NCBI GenBank assembly: GCA_018266795.1
Contig: JAFDZV010000001.1
Coordinates: 62,234 to 126,233 of the forward strand
Direction of reading: 5' to 3'
DNA: 64,000 bases
DNA from: Bacteroidota bacterium
Lineage (GTDB): Bacteria; Bacteroidota; Ignavibacteria; OLB7
How positions within the stretch are numbered: the first letter of the stretch is position 1; each line of letters opens with the position of its first letter. The translations under genes and the position numbers were made by a program. The notes beneath the pieces were generated by a model. That model was not told the DNA's origin and searched no databases. It was given only the letters and a program-made list of their open reading frames with translations. Of this stretch, positions 1 through 8,275 are shown in pieces.

Positions 1-2
1 CG

Positions 3-2300
3 CCGCTGATCATCTCCGGTCCGGTTGGGCAGGCTGACGATCAGAACTTCGATCAGATGAAGCCGCGCGTCGAGCGCCTGGTGCAGTTGCAGACGCGCGA
101 GGTTGCCGCGATGCTTGCCGAGGCGGAGCGTCTGCTGGAGACCAACGACAAGAGCGGGCGCGCCAAGGCCGGCGTTGCGATGCTTCGTGCCCACCGCGGC
201 GTCCCTCGCAGCAAGCGCCTGGCAAAGTTTCTTCAGGAAGCCGGCAACAAGAAGCTGCTTCAGGATACGGAGCTCGAGTACCTGCGCGACAAGGGCTCAC
301 GCATGCAGGAGATCGACAACGAACTCTACTTCTCGATCGACGAGAAGAATCACTCCATCGACCTTACCGACAAGGGGCGCCAGGCAATCGCCGCCTCCGG
401 TGAGGATCCGGATATCTTCCTCATCCCGGATCTGGCCGCGGAGATGAGCCAGATCGAGGGCTCCGAGATGCCGCCGGATGAGAAGATCACACGTCGCGAC
501 GAGGCGATGCGCCGCTTCGCCGATCGCTCCGACCGCATTCATACCGTATCGCAGTTGCTGCGCGCCTACTCGCTCTACGAGAAGGATGTGGAGTACGTGG
601 TGGATGCCGGCAAGATCAAGATCGTGGATACCTTCACCGGCCGTATTCTGGAAGGGCGCCGCTACTCCGAGGGGCTTCACCAGGCCATCGAGGCGAAGGA
701 GGGCGTTGTGGTGCAGGAGGATACGCAGACGCTTGCAACGATCACGATCCAGAACTACTTCCGTCTCTACAAGAAGCTCGCCGGCATGACCGGCACTGCA
801 GAGACGGAGGAGGGAGAGTTCAATCAGATCTACAAGCTGGACGTGGTGGTGATCCCCACGAATCGTGATGTGGTTCGCGACGATATGAACGATCTGATCT
901 ATCGCACCAAGCGCGCGAAGTACAACGCCGTTGTGCAGGAGATCGAGAAGATGCGTACGGTTGGCCGCCCGGTGCTGGTTGGTACCACGAGCGTCGAAGT
1001 CTCCGAGACGATCAGCCGCATGCTGCAGCGCTCCAAGATCCCGCACTCCGTACTGAACGCGAAGCAGCACGCCCGCGAGGCCGAGATCGTGGCTGCCGCC
1101 GGGCAGAAGGGAGCCGTGACGATTGCCACGAACATGGCCGGCCGCGGCACCGACATCAAACTCGGACCCGGCGTGAAGGATATCGGCGGCCTTCACATCC
1201 TGGGGACGGAGCGTCACGAGGCACGGCGAATCGACCGCCAGTTGCGCGGCCGCGCCGGCCGCCAGGGCGATCCCGGCTCCTCGCAGTTCTTCATCTCGCT
1301 GGAGGACGATCTGATGCGTCTGTTCGGCGGCGAGCGTATCACTTCGCTGATGGAGAAGATTGGCGCTGCTGACGAGGTGCTGGAGCACCCGATGCTCAAC
1401 AAATCCGTGGAGCGCGCGCAGAAGAAGGTGGAGGAGAACAACTTCGCGATTCGCAAGCGCCTGCTGGAGTTCGACAACGTAATGAACCAGCAGCGCGAGG
1501 TGATCTACGACCGCCGCCGTCACGCGCTGCACGGCGAGCGCCTGAAGAGCGAGATCTTCGACTACGTGGACGAGTTCGTCGGCGGCTTGGTTACCGCGTG
1601 CTATCCGGAGGATATTCCTCTGCTGCAGAACGAGGTGCGCACGAAACTGCTGGTTGACATAGTCGTGGACCGGGAGCGCGCCGAGGAGCTTGGCGAGGTC
1701 GATCTGAAGGAGCGCATCATCGAGGCGGCGAAGGACTTCTACGCGCGCAAGGAGGCGCAGTTCGGCAGTGACTTCATGGGGAACCTGGAGCGCTATGCCG
1801 TTCTGAACGTGATCGACGAACGCTGGCGCCAGCACCTGCGCGATATGGACGACCTGCGGGAGGGCATCTACCTTCGCCAGTACGGCCAGCGCGATCCGAT
1901 TGTGGAATACAAGCGCGAGGCATTCGAGGTCTTCTCGCGGATGATCGGCGAGATCGATGTGGAGGTGATGTCGTTCACCTTCAAGTACTTCCCGGAGTCG
2001 CGTGCGCCCCGGCAGGGAGGCGAAGTTGCGCCCCGCAAGCAGGGTGGAGGAGCGTCGCGCGAGCGTTCGTCCTCGAACACTTCCAGCACGCGGAGACTCC
2101 GCTTCTCGCATGCAACCACGGCGGGCATGGGGATGACGGGGGATGCGGAGGCGGCTGCGTTGGCCGGTGCCAAGGACGCCGAAGCGGAGGCCGCGGCATC
2201 GCGCACGGTGGTTCGCGATAATCCGAAGATCGGGCGTAATGATCCCTGCTACTGCGGAAGCGGCAAGAAGTTCAAGCATTGCCATGGGCGCAACGGCTAG
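3..2300 (+). CDS. secA: SecA preprotein translocase ATPase, C-terminal part (5' end outside window)
   Basis: ATP-driven motor that pushes unfolded preproteins through SecYEG at the inner membrane. The reading frame is open from the left edge, and the segment before the first ATG still reads as SecA (PLIISGPVG), so the ATG at 57 is internal. Visible landmarks are the second nucleotide-binding fold (GTTSVEVSE near 990, TNMAGRGTDIKLG near 1135, RGRAGRQGDPGSS near 1245), the helical scaffold/wing region with an FDNVMNQQR motif near 1470, and the C-terminal SEC-C zinc motif CYC-x8-CH near 2250-2285, which binds SecB or ribosomes in other SecAs. A low-complexity linker at about 2000-2200 precedes the zinc tail. 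About 765 residues are present. The missing N-terminal ATPase part should lie upstream. Confidence 0.97.
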   Translation, partial: PLIISGPVGQADDQNFDQMKPRVERLVQLQTREVAAMLAEAERLLETNDKSGRAKAGVAMLRAHRGVPRSKRLAKFLQEAGNKKLLQDTELEYLRDKGSRMQEIDNELYFSIDEKNHSIDLTDKGRQAIAASGEDPDIFLIPDLAAEMSQIEGSEMPPDEKITRRDEAMRRFADRSDRIHTVSQLLRAYSLYEKDVEYVVDAGKIKIVDTFTGRILEGRRYSEGLHQAIEAKEGVVVQEDTQTLATITIQNYFRLYKKLAGMTGTAETEEGEFNQIYKLDVVVIPTNRDVVRDDMNDLIYRTKRAKYNAVVQEIEKMRTVGRPVLVGTTSVEVSETISRMLQRSKIPHSVLNAKQHAREAEIVAAAGQKGAVTIATNMAGRGTDIKLGPGVKDIGGLHILGTERHEARRIDRQLRGRAGRQGDPGSSQFFISLEDDLMRLFGGERITSLMEKIGAADEVLEHPMLNKSVERAQKKVEENNFAIRKRLLEFDNVMNQQREVIYDRRRHALHGERLKSEIFDYVDEFVGGLVTACYPEDIPLLQNEVRTKLLVDIVVDRERAEELGEVDLKERIIEAAKDFYARKEAQFGSDFMGNLERYAVLNVIDERWRQHLRDMDDLREGIYLRQYGQRDPIVEYKREAFEVFSRMIGEIDVEVMSFTFKYFPESRAPRQGGEVAPRKQGGGASRERSSSNTSSTRRLRFSHATTAGMGMTGDAEAAALAGAKDAEAEAAASRTVVRDNPKIGRNDPCYCGSGKKFKHCHGRNG

Positions 2301-2777
2301 GCCGTGGCAGTGTGCAACGGATGTGAACGGCCGGCAAGAGGCGTTGCAAGGAGGCCGCCGCGGAGCGGATGCCGACGCGGCAACCTGTACCGGTCGGCAT
2401 CGCGGCTCATTCGACGGAACGATGTGCCGCCGGCAAAGATCGCCACGGCCTCGCCTCGCGATGACCGCAGGCGGGTCAGTACGGAGGAAAGCCAGGACGC
2501 AGTAGGGGGGCGCGTGTTCTCGCAGTGACGATGAGCGGGAACCCGCGGCGCACCGGCAATCCGCAACGGAATTGTCGAACGGCGCCCGGCCGCCGCGGTT
2601 GCCGGCGTCATGATTTCACGGAAGGGTCCGGTTCCATAGGATGGAGTATTCGGGCCCTTCTTGCATATTTGCCGTGACAATCATTCGGATGACGTTCCAA
2701 CGAACCTGGCGCACGCGCGAGCTCCGCTGTGTGCACATGCGATCCCATCGATCCGGCCGACCCTTTCACTCTCCGCT
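2301..2777. other. Spacer between secA and the SLBB gene
   Basis: No convincing gene. The short open frames here have no family resemblance and no ribosome binding site. The only clear structure is the hairpin listed separately at 2621-2660. The promoter of the downstream gene probably lies just after it, around TTGCATATTTGCC, but I could not fit a clean consensus. Confidence 0.6.
2621..2660 (+). terminator. Hairpin, probable secA terminator
   Basis: Arms gaagggtccg and cgggcccttc form a 10-bp stem (one G-T pair) around a 20-nt loop, followed by TTGCATATTT. It lies about 320 bp after the secA stop. The long loop lowers confidence. Confidence 0.45.
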
Positions 2778-3362
2778 ATGGGCTATCAACCGAACCCTGC
2801 TCTTCGACGCACTGCAACGGGCATGCGGGCACGTGCCGGCGTCGGCACGCTCGTGGCTTCGATGCTGCTCTGCACGCTCTGTGCGGCCGTTCTTCACGCG
2901 CAACCAGTGGGCGGTGGGGGCATGCCCACAACCAGCGGCGGCACGGCATCGGGTGTGATGCGGGGCGTTACCACGAAGGATGGCGAGATGAACATCGAAG
3001 TGAATATCTGGGGGTTCGTTCGCAATCCGGGCAAGTACAGTGTTCCCGCCTCCACACGGCTGCTGGATCTGATATCGATGGCCGGCGGGCCAACCGAGCG
3101 CGCCGAACTGCAGAAGGTGAAGGTTGTACACGACAAGCTCGTGGACAGCACCATCACGCAACTGGTGCGCATGATCGATGTGGAGGAGTATCAACGCACC
3201 GGTGACCCCGCCGCGAATCCGCTCCTTGTTCCGGGCGATGTGATCGTGATTCCGGGCGATACGCTCAACGGCTTCAATCAGGTACTCTCCGTGATCAGCA
3301 ACATCGCCGTTGTCACCATCTCCGTTGTCGGCCTCGTGTTCGCATTCAAAAGCAATAAGTAG
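2778..3362 (+). CDS. SLBB-domain exported protein (polysaccharide-export type)
   Basis: The core reads VNIWGFVRNPGKYSVPAST, followed by a leucine-rich LLDLISMAGGPTE segment. This is the soluble ligand-binding beta-grasp (SLBB) signature seen in Wza-type polysaccharide export proteins. A hydrophobic N-terminal stretch ending near HAQ looks like a signal peptide, and a C-terminal hydrophobic segment (SVISNIAVVTISVVGLVFAF) looks like a membrane anchor, so the SLBB domain probably faces the periplasm. It is about 194 residues, much shorter than Wza, with one SLBB unit and no obvious PES domain. I start at the ATG giving MGYQPNP; a second ATG 45 bp on (MRARAG) would also leave the signal peptide intact. 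The stop lies 3 bp before the next start, so it is probably co-transcribed with the solute-binding lipoprotein. Confidence 0.75.
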   Translation: MGYQPNPALRRTATGMRARAGVGTLVASMLLCTLCAAVLHAQPVGGGGMPTTSGGTASGVMRGVTTKDGEMNIEVNIWGFVRNPGKYSVPASTRLLDLISMAGGPTERAELQKVKVVHDKLVDSTITQLVRMIDVEEYQRTGDPAANPLLVPGDVIVIPGDTLNGFNQVLSVISNIAVVTISVVGLVFAFKSNK

Positions 3363-3365
3363 CAC

Positions 3366-4661
3366 ATGCTTCGAACCATCATTCGCGTCGGGTTCCTCCC
3401 GGCGCTGCTCATCATCGCCGCCCTTCTTTTCCTTCTTCAGGGCTGCGGCGACAACGCTCCCAGTACGGAGGGGAAGACGGTGATCACGTTCTGGCACTTC
3501 CAGTCCGAACCCGGGCAGAAGAAGGCGCTGGAGGAACGGGTGAAGGCGTTCGAGGCCGAGAACCCCACCATCCATGTGGACATGCAGGATCTGAGTTGGA
3601 ACGACGGCAAGACCAAGCTGATGGCGGCCTTCAGCTCCAACACCGCTCCCGATGTGGTTGAGCTTGGAAGCGACTGGGTGGCACAGTTCAGCGCGGCCGA
3701 GGTGCTTGCCGATCAGAAGCCGATGGGAGGGGACAGCCTGGGGCGTTTCTCCGAGGAGATCGCCGCGCCCGGCAAGTGGCGCGACGGTGTGTACGCATGG
3801 CCATGGACCACCGATACCCGCGTTCTGTTCTACAACAAGGCGCTGCTTTCGGCGGCCGGGGTGGATACGAACGGCGTGGATTCCACCTGGGAGCAGATCG
3901 TTGTGAAGGGGGAGAAGGTGCGCGGCACGAGCCAGCAGAATTACGGCTTCGGCGCCAACGGCGCGGATCGCCATCGTCTCTACAAGAAGATCCTTCCGTT
4001 CTTCTGGTCGAACGGCGGCGAGGTGCTGAATGCGAACGGCGTGCCGGTCATCAACTCACCCGCCAACATCGCGGCACTGGAGAAGTATCTGGAACTGGCT
4101 CGCGCCGGGTTCATCGACTCGCAGCGGGGGCTGGACCAGCTCTTCATCAGCGGCAAGCTTGCGTACTGGATCTCCGGGCCCTGGCTTGTTGACAAGATTG
4201 CGAAGGACAATCCATCGCTGCGTTACGGCGTCGAGGTGCTTCCCGGCTTCCCGGGGCACAAGGCCGTTTCGTTTGCCGGCGGGGAGTATCTGGCGATCAA
4301 TGCCGGCTCGCAGCACAAGAGCGATGCGAAGAAACTGATCACCTTCCTCACCTCCGCCAAACAGGCGCTGGAGTTTGCGAAGGCGCTGCCGGGTGGAACC
4401 ACGCCGGCCGATCTCTCGCTCGCGAACGATCCGTTCCTGCAAAACGGCGCGCGCCAGGTGTTCACACGCCAGCTTGCCTCCGCGAGAATGACGCCGGTGA
4501 ATCCGAAGTGGCTGGATATCGAAGAGGTTGTGGAGGATGAAGTCTCCGCAGCGCTTCTCGCAAGCAAGAGCGCGGAGCAGGCATTGAACGATGCGCAGTA
4601 TCGTGTCAACCAGCTTATCCAGAACGGCGCTCCGGAAACCGGTGAGGATACAACGAAGTAG
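3366..4661 (+). CDS. ABC transporter sugar-type solute-binding lipoprotein
   Basis: A 431-residue extracellular solute-binding protein of family 1, the type that feeds carbohydrate ABC importers. A signal peptide ends in a lipobox (FLLQGC, Cys about residue 27), so it should be lipid-anchored. The mature part has the expected fold features: VITFWHFQSEPGQKKALEE at the start, a PDVVELGSDWVAQF segment, AWPWTTDTRVLFYNKALL, and late in the protein FAGGEYLAINAGSQHK. No permease or ATPase gene is adjacent in this window, so the partner transporter is elsewhere and the substrate is unknown. It is tightly linked to the upstream SLBB gene. Confidence 0.88.
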   Translation: MLRTIIRVGFLPALLIIAALLFLLQGCGDNAPSTEGKTVITFWHFQSEPGQKKALEERVKAFEAENPTIHVDMQDLSWNDGKTKLMAAFSSNTAPDVVELGSDWVAQFSAAEVLADQKPMGGDSLGRFSEEIAAPGKWRDGVYAWPWTTDTRVLFYNKALLSAAGVDTNGVDSTWEQIVVKGEKVRGTSQQNYGFGANGADRHRLYKKILPFFWSNGGEVLNANGVPVINSPANIAALEKYLELARAGFIDSQRGLDQLFISGKLAYWISGPWLVDKIAKDNPSLRYGVEVLPGFPGHKAVSFAGGEYLAINAGSQHKSDAKKLITFLTSAKQALEFAKALPGGTTPADLSLANDPFLQNGARQVFTRQLASARMTPVNPKWLDIEEVVEDEVSAALLASKSAEQALNDAQYRVNQLIQNGAPETGEDTTK

Positions 4662-4663
4662 TT

Positions 4664-4736
4664 GGTGGTCAGTAGATAGTAGTCAGTGGTTTGGTAGCTA
4701 TGCTTTCTCTCAACTGACCACTAACTACTGACCACC
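4664..4736. repeat. Imperfect inverted repeat of GTCAGTAG-type short repeats
   Basis: Two 24-nt arms (4664-4687 and 4713-4736) are complementary at 22 of 24 positions and are built from GGTCAGTAGNTAGT units. They occupy almost the whole spacer between the solute-binding gene and the cystathionine enzyme gene. The unit type resembles heptameric short tandemly repeated repetitive (STRR) sequences described in other bacteria. The transcript could fold as a long hairpin. Confidence 0.7.
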
Positions 4737-4769
4737 GACAACCAACCAACAACTCAAAACACCCCTCTC

Positions 4770-5912
4770 ATGTCAGCAGGGTTTTCGACACGAGCCATAC
4801 ATGCCGGGCAGGAACCGGAGCCGGTGACCGGCGCGGTGAACGTTCCGATATTCCAGACGTCCACCTATGCACAGAAGGGAATCGGTGAGCATACCGGTTT
4901 CGAGTATGCACGTACGCAGCACCCGACCCGCATGGCCCTGGAACGATGTATCGCCGATCTCGAGGGGGGGACGCACGGTTTCGCGTTCGCGAGCGGGCTT
5001 GCCGCAATCGACACGGTGATGCGATTGCTGGAGCCGGGCGATCATGTTGTTGCGGGCGACGACATGTACGGCGGAACGTTCCGTCTGTTCGACAAGGTGC
5101 TGAGCCGCTACGGCCTCACGTTCAGCTACGTTGATCTTCGCGATACCGGGAGCGTTCGCGCCGCCATCGGCGAGCGAACCAGGTTGATCTATGCGGAGAC
5201 GCCGACCAATCCGATGATGCGTCTCTGCGATCTCGGGGCCCTTGGCTCCATTGCCGCCGAGGCCGGCGTGCGGCTGGTTGTGGACAACACCTTCATGAGT
5301 CCATACCTGCAGAACCCGATCGCGTACGGCGCATCGATCGTTCTCCACTCCTCCACGAAGTACATCGGCGGGCACAGCGATCTGGTTGGCGGCCTTGTGG
5401 TGACCAACGATGCGGACGTTGCCGGCCGGCTTGCCTTCCTTCAGAACTCCTGCGGCCCGGTTCCCGGCCCGCAGGACTGCTACCTCACGCTCCGGTCGCT
5501 GAAGACGCTGAGCGTGCGCATGGATCGCCATTGCGCGAATGCAATGGAGGTTGCAACCTATCTGAACCAGCGCTCCGACATCGGCACGGTGAACTATCCG
5601 GGGCTAGCAACGTTTCCGCAGCGCGAGCTTGCCGGGCGGCAGATGCGCGGCTTCGGCGGCATGATATCGCTCGATCTCGGCTCGCTGGAGCGTGCCCGGA
5701 AGCTCTGCGCCGGCGTTCGCGTCTTCACGTTCGCCGAATCGCTCGGCGGGGTTGAATCGCTTCTCTGCCATCCCGTCTCCATGACGCATGGCTCCGTGCC
5801 GCCGGAGCGGCGCGCGGAGCTTGGCATTACCGACGGCCTTGTCCGCTTCTCGGTCGGGCTGGAGGATGTGGCGGACCTCATCGCGGACATCGAGCAGGCG
5901 CTGGGGCAGTAA
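4770..5912 (+). CDS. Cystathionine gamma-synthase / gamma-lyase family PLP enzyme
   Basis: A 380-residue member of the Cys/Met-metabolism PLP-dependent family. The N-terminus FSTRAIHAGQEPEPVTGAV and the QTSTYAQ segment are typical of MetB-type enzymes. The PLP lysine lies in SSTKYIGGHSDLVGG (about residue 195), and the C-terminus SHPVSMTHGSVPPERR followed by RFSVGLEDVADL is the family signature. The enzyme acts in the cytosol in methionine biosynthesis (gamma-synthase) or transsulfuration (gamma-lyase); sequence alone does not separate these. Length is normal. It stands between two short-repeat spacers, and no SAM riboswitch fits in the 107-bp leader. Confidence 0.9.
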   Translation: MSAGFSTRAIHAGQEPEPVTGAVNVPIFQTSTYAQKGIGEHTGFEYARTQHPTRMALERCIADLEGGTHGFAFASGLAAIDTVMRLLEPGDHVVAGDDMYGGTFRLFDKVLSRYGLTFSYVDLRDTGSVRAAIGERTRLIYAETPTNPMMRLCDLGALGSIAAEAGVRLVVDNTFMSPYLQNPIAYGASIVLHSSTKYIGGHSDLVGGLVVTNDADVAGRLAFLQNSCGPVPGPQDCYLTLRSLKTLSVRMDRHCANAMEVATYLNQRSDIGTVNYPGLATFPQRELAGRQMRGFGGMISLDLGSLERARKLCAGVRVFTFAESLGGVESLLCHPVSMTHGSVPPERRAELGITDGLVRFSVGLEDVADLIADIEQALGQ

Positions 5913-5933
5913 GTGATGAGTGATGAGCGATGG
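5913..5933 (+). repeat. Heptamer tandem repeat (GTGATGA, three copies)
   Basis: Directly after the stop codon come two exact GTGATGA units and one degenerate GCGATGG unit. Further on, at about 5986-6010, is CAACTCATGACTGACTACTA, which resembles the repeat spacer upstream of the same gene. Confidence 0.6.
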
Positions 5934-6019
5934 GTGCCGGTTGAACCAGGCCCACGCATTGATACGACGAAACGTTCCTGCCGACAACTCATGACTGACT
6001 ACTATCCAACTTCCTGCCT

Positions 6020-6772
6020 GTGAATCTACCCTGGAAGCATGCCATCGTTGTTGGTGCATCCTCGGGCATCGGGGAGGCGATAGCCCGGCGCCTTGTGCGG
6101 GCCGGCTGCCGGGTTGCGTTGATTGCACGCCGGGCCGACCGGCTGGAAGCGATCTGCGCGCAGCTCAATCGCGAGGCCGGCTCGGAGGTTGCCATTGCCG
6201 TTGGGCACGACGTTCACGTGCATGAGGAAATACCCTGGCTGTTCCAGAATTGTGCACTGCGTCTCGGCGGCCTGGATGCAATCTTCTATGCACCCGGCGT
6301 CCTTCCCCGCATCGCTCCCGATGAGTACGATACGGCAACCGATGTCGAAACGATCCAGGTGAATCTGTTGGGCGCAATCGCCTGGCTGAACCAGGCCGCG
6401 CTGCGTTTCGAGAAGACCGGACGTGGAACGATTGTAGGGATCGGTTCGATTGCCGGCGATCGCGGGCGGCGGGGCAATCCGGTGTACTGCACAAGCAAGG
6501 CAGCGCTTGCCACCTACCTGGAGTCGTTGCGAAACCGGCTGGGGCGCAGGGGAGTGAAGGTGGTAACGGCGAAGCCCGGCTTCATCGATACGGAGATGAC
6601 GCACGGCCTCACGGGGATGATCTGGCTGATCTCCGCCGATCGCGCAGCGGAGCTTATCCTCAGGGCCGCGCGGCGTGGGCGCACGACCGCATATATTCCG
6701 GAACGATGGCGGCTCGTGGGGCTGGTAGTGCGCATGATCCCATCGTTTCTCTTCCGGCGACTGAATGTTTGA
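6020..6772 (+). CDS. dprE2: Short-chain dehydrogenase resembling DprE2
   Basis: A 250-residue classical SDR. The GASSGIG cofactor motif is at residues 11-17, and the catalytic pair is Tyr156 and Lys160 in VYCTSK, preceded by a Ser in GIGSIAGD. Start is GTG; no in-frame ATG precedes the Rossmann strand. What singles it out is the C-terminus (RLVGLVVRMIPSFLFRRLNV), which closely matches my recollection of mycobacterial DprE2. The stop is 6 bp before a DprE1-like gene. In mycobacteria DprE2 reduces the keto intermediate of decaprenyl-phospho-ribose epimerisation to the arabinose form. Here the same chemistry on a polyprenyl-phospho-pentose is inferred from similarity plus pairing. Confidence 0.75.
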   Translation: MNLPWKHAIVVGASSGIGEAIARRLVRAGCRVALIARRADRLEAICAQLNREAGSEVAIAVGHDVHVHEEIPWLFQNCALRLGGLDAIFYAPGVLPRIAPDEYDTATDVETIQVNLLGAIAWLNQAALRFEKTGRGTIVGIGSIAGDRGRRGNPVYCTSKAALATYLESLRNRLGRRGVKVVTAKPGFIDTEMTHGLTGMIWLISADRAAELILRAARRGRTTAYIPERWRLVGLVVRMIPSFLFRRLNV

Positions 6773-6778
6773 GAAGGC

Positions 6779-8275
6779 ATGTCCCAACTGACGAGCGAAC
6801 AGATCGCGGCCGGCGAGGCCCGATTCATCCTTCCGGGTGAGAACCTGGAAGTGGTGGAGGGATGGGGGGGCGCATCGAACTCCGTTGCCTACGTTTTTCG
6901 CCCGTCCACGTTCGATGAAGTACGGAGCGTGTTCGAGCTTGCGCGGCAGTCCGGGCGCACCGTTGCGTTCCGCGGCGCGGGACGCAGCTATGGCGACGCG
7001 GCATTGAATGCCGAAAATGCCGTGCTGGACCTCACACGGCTCAACAGGATACTGGCGTGGGATCCTGCCGGCGGCACCATCACTCTCGAGCCGGGCGTCA
7101 CTATCCGGCAGCTCTGGGAATACGTTCTTCCGCATGGGTGGTGGCCGCCCGTTGTGCCGGGCACCATGTACCCGACGCTTGGCGGCTGCCTTGCCATGAA
7201 CATTCACGGCAAGAACAACTACCGGGAGGGGCCGATCGGCGATCACGTGACCGAGTTCGATCTGCTGCTGCCGAACGGTGATCTGAAGCGGTGCTCGCGT
7301 ACCGAGAACGTGGAGCTCTTCGATGCGGCCGTTGGCGGCTTCGGCATCCTGGGCTGCTTCACACGGATCACGCTCCGGATGAAGCGCATCTACTCCGGGC
7401 TTCTGAACGTGGAGGCAATCACCGCCCGATCGCTGGATCACATGGTGGAGATATTCGAGCAGCGCACCGCGGGAGCGGATTACCTCGTGGGCTGGATCGA
7501 TGCGCTCGCCGGCGGCTCGCATGTCGGACGCGGAGTGATCCATGCGGCGAACTACTTGGCCGAAGGGGCCGATCCTCATCCCGAACGGACATTGCGCGTC
7601 GAGAGCCAGCAGCTTCCCGACCGAATACTGGGCATCCTTCCGAAGTCCATGCTATGGCGACTCATGCGTCCGTTCATGAACAACACTGGCGTACGCGTCG
7701 TCAACGGCCTGAAGTATCACGCCAGCGCGCTCCTGGATCGCGGCAGAGTTGTGAGGCAATCGCACGTGGAGTTCGCATTCCTTCTGGATTACGTTCCCAA
7801 CTGGAAGCAGGCATACGGGACCGGCGGTCTGATTCAGTATCAGAGCTTCATCCCGCGCGAGCATGCGGCCGATGTGTTCAGGCGCCAGCTGGTGCTTGCG
7901 CAGGAGGCAGGGTTTCCACCCTACCTTGCAGTGTTCAAGCGCCATCGGGCAGACCGGTTTCTGATGACGCACGGTGTGGACGGCTATTCGCTGGCGCTGG
8001 ACTTCCGGATCACTCCCCGCAATCGGCGTGCGATCTGGGATCTGGCCGCGCAACTGGATGAGATTGTTCTCGCCTCGGGCGGCCGATTTTATTTCGCGAA
8101 GGACAGCACGCTGCAGGCCCAATCGGTTGAGCAGTATCTGGGAAGCGATGCGGTGGAGCGCTTCATGCGTCTGAAGCGCGAATGCGACCCGGAGGGAATC
8201 CTGGAGACGAACCTCTATCGCCGGCTGTTCGGCGCGCGGGCGGGCGACCAGATCTTGTTCAGAGGAGAGCGTTGA
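6779..8275 (+). CDS. dprE1: FAD-dependent oxidase resembling DprE1 (polyprenyl-phospho-ribose 2'-oxidase)
   Basis: A 498-residue VAO/PCMH-type flavoprotein. The FAD-binding part shows GAGRSYGDAALN, LTRLNRIL and NIHGKNNYREGPIGDHV, which match DprE1 motifs. The C-terminal domain keeps the catalytic lysine context FAKDST (Lys441). The position of mycobacterial DprE1 Cys387, the residue covalently trapped by benzothiazinones, appears as Ala406 in GYSLALDF. In mycobacteria DprE1 oxidises decaprenyl-phosphoryl-ribose to the 2'-keto form at the periplasmic face of the membrane. The gene sits 6 bp behind a DprE2-like gene, and the next start follows its stop codon directly, so the three are one transcription unit. 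The exact lipid and sugar substrate here is unknown. Confidence 0.75.
   Translation: MSQLTSEQIAAGEARFILPGENLEVVEGWGGASNSVAYVFRPSTFDEVRSVFELARQSGRTVAFRGAGRSYGDAALNAENAVLDLTRLNRILAWDPAGGTITLEPGVTIRQLWEYVLPHGWWPPVVPGTMYPTLGGCLAMNIHGKNNYREGPIGDHVTEFDLLLPNGDLKRCSRTENVELFDAAVGGFGILGCFTRITLRMKRIYSGLLNVEAITARSLDHMVEIFEQRTAGADYLVGWIDALAGGSHVGRGVIHAANYLAEGADPHPERTLRVESQQLPDRILGILPKSMLWRLMRPFMNNTGVRVVNGLKYHASALLDRGRVVRQSHVEFAFLLDYVPNWKQAYGTGGLIQYQSFIPREHAADVFRRQLVLAQEAGFPPYLAVFKRHRADRFLMTHGVDGYSLALDFRITPRNRRAIWDLAAQLDEIVLASGGRFYFAKDSTLQAQSVEQYLGSDAVERFMRLKRECDPEGILETNLYRRLFGARAGDQILFRGER

Noticed and set aside
297-2285. A 662-codon minus-strand frame opposite secA
   Set aside because: It mirrors a certain gene; the His/Leu/Ala/Arg-rich product is typical of antisense frames in GC-rich DNA.
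4662-4769. Possible SAM riboswitch upstream of the cystathionine enzyme
   Set aside because: The spacer is almost entirely short repeats and has no SAM-I/SAM-II core.
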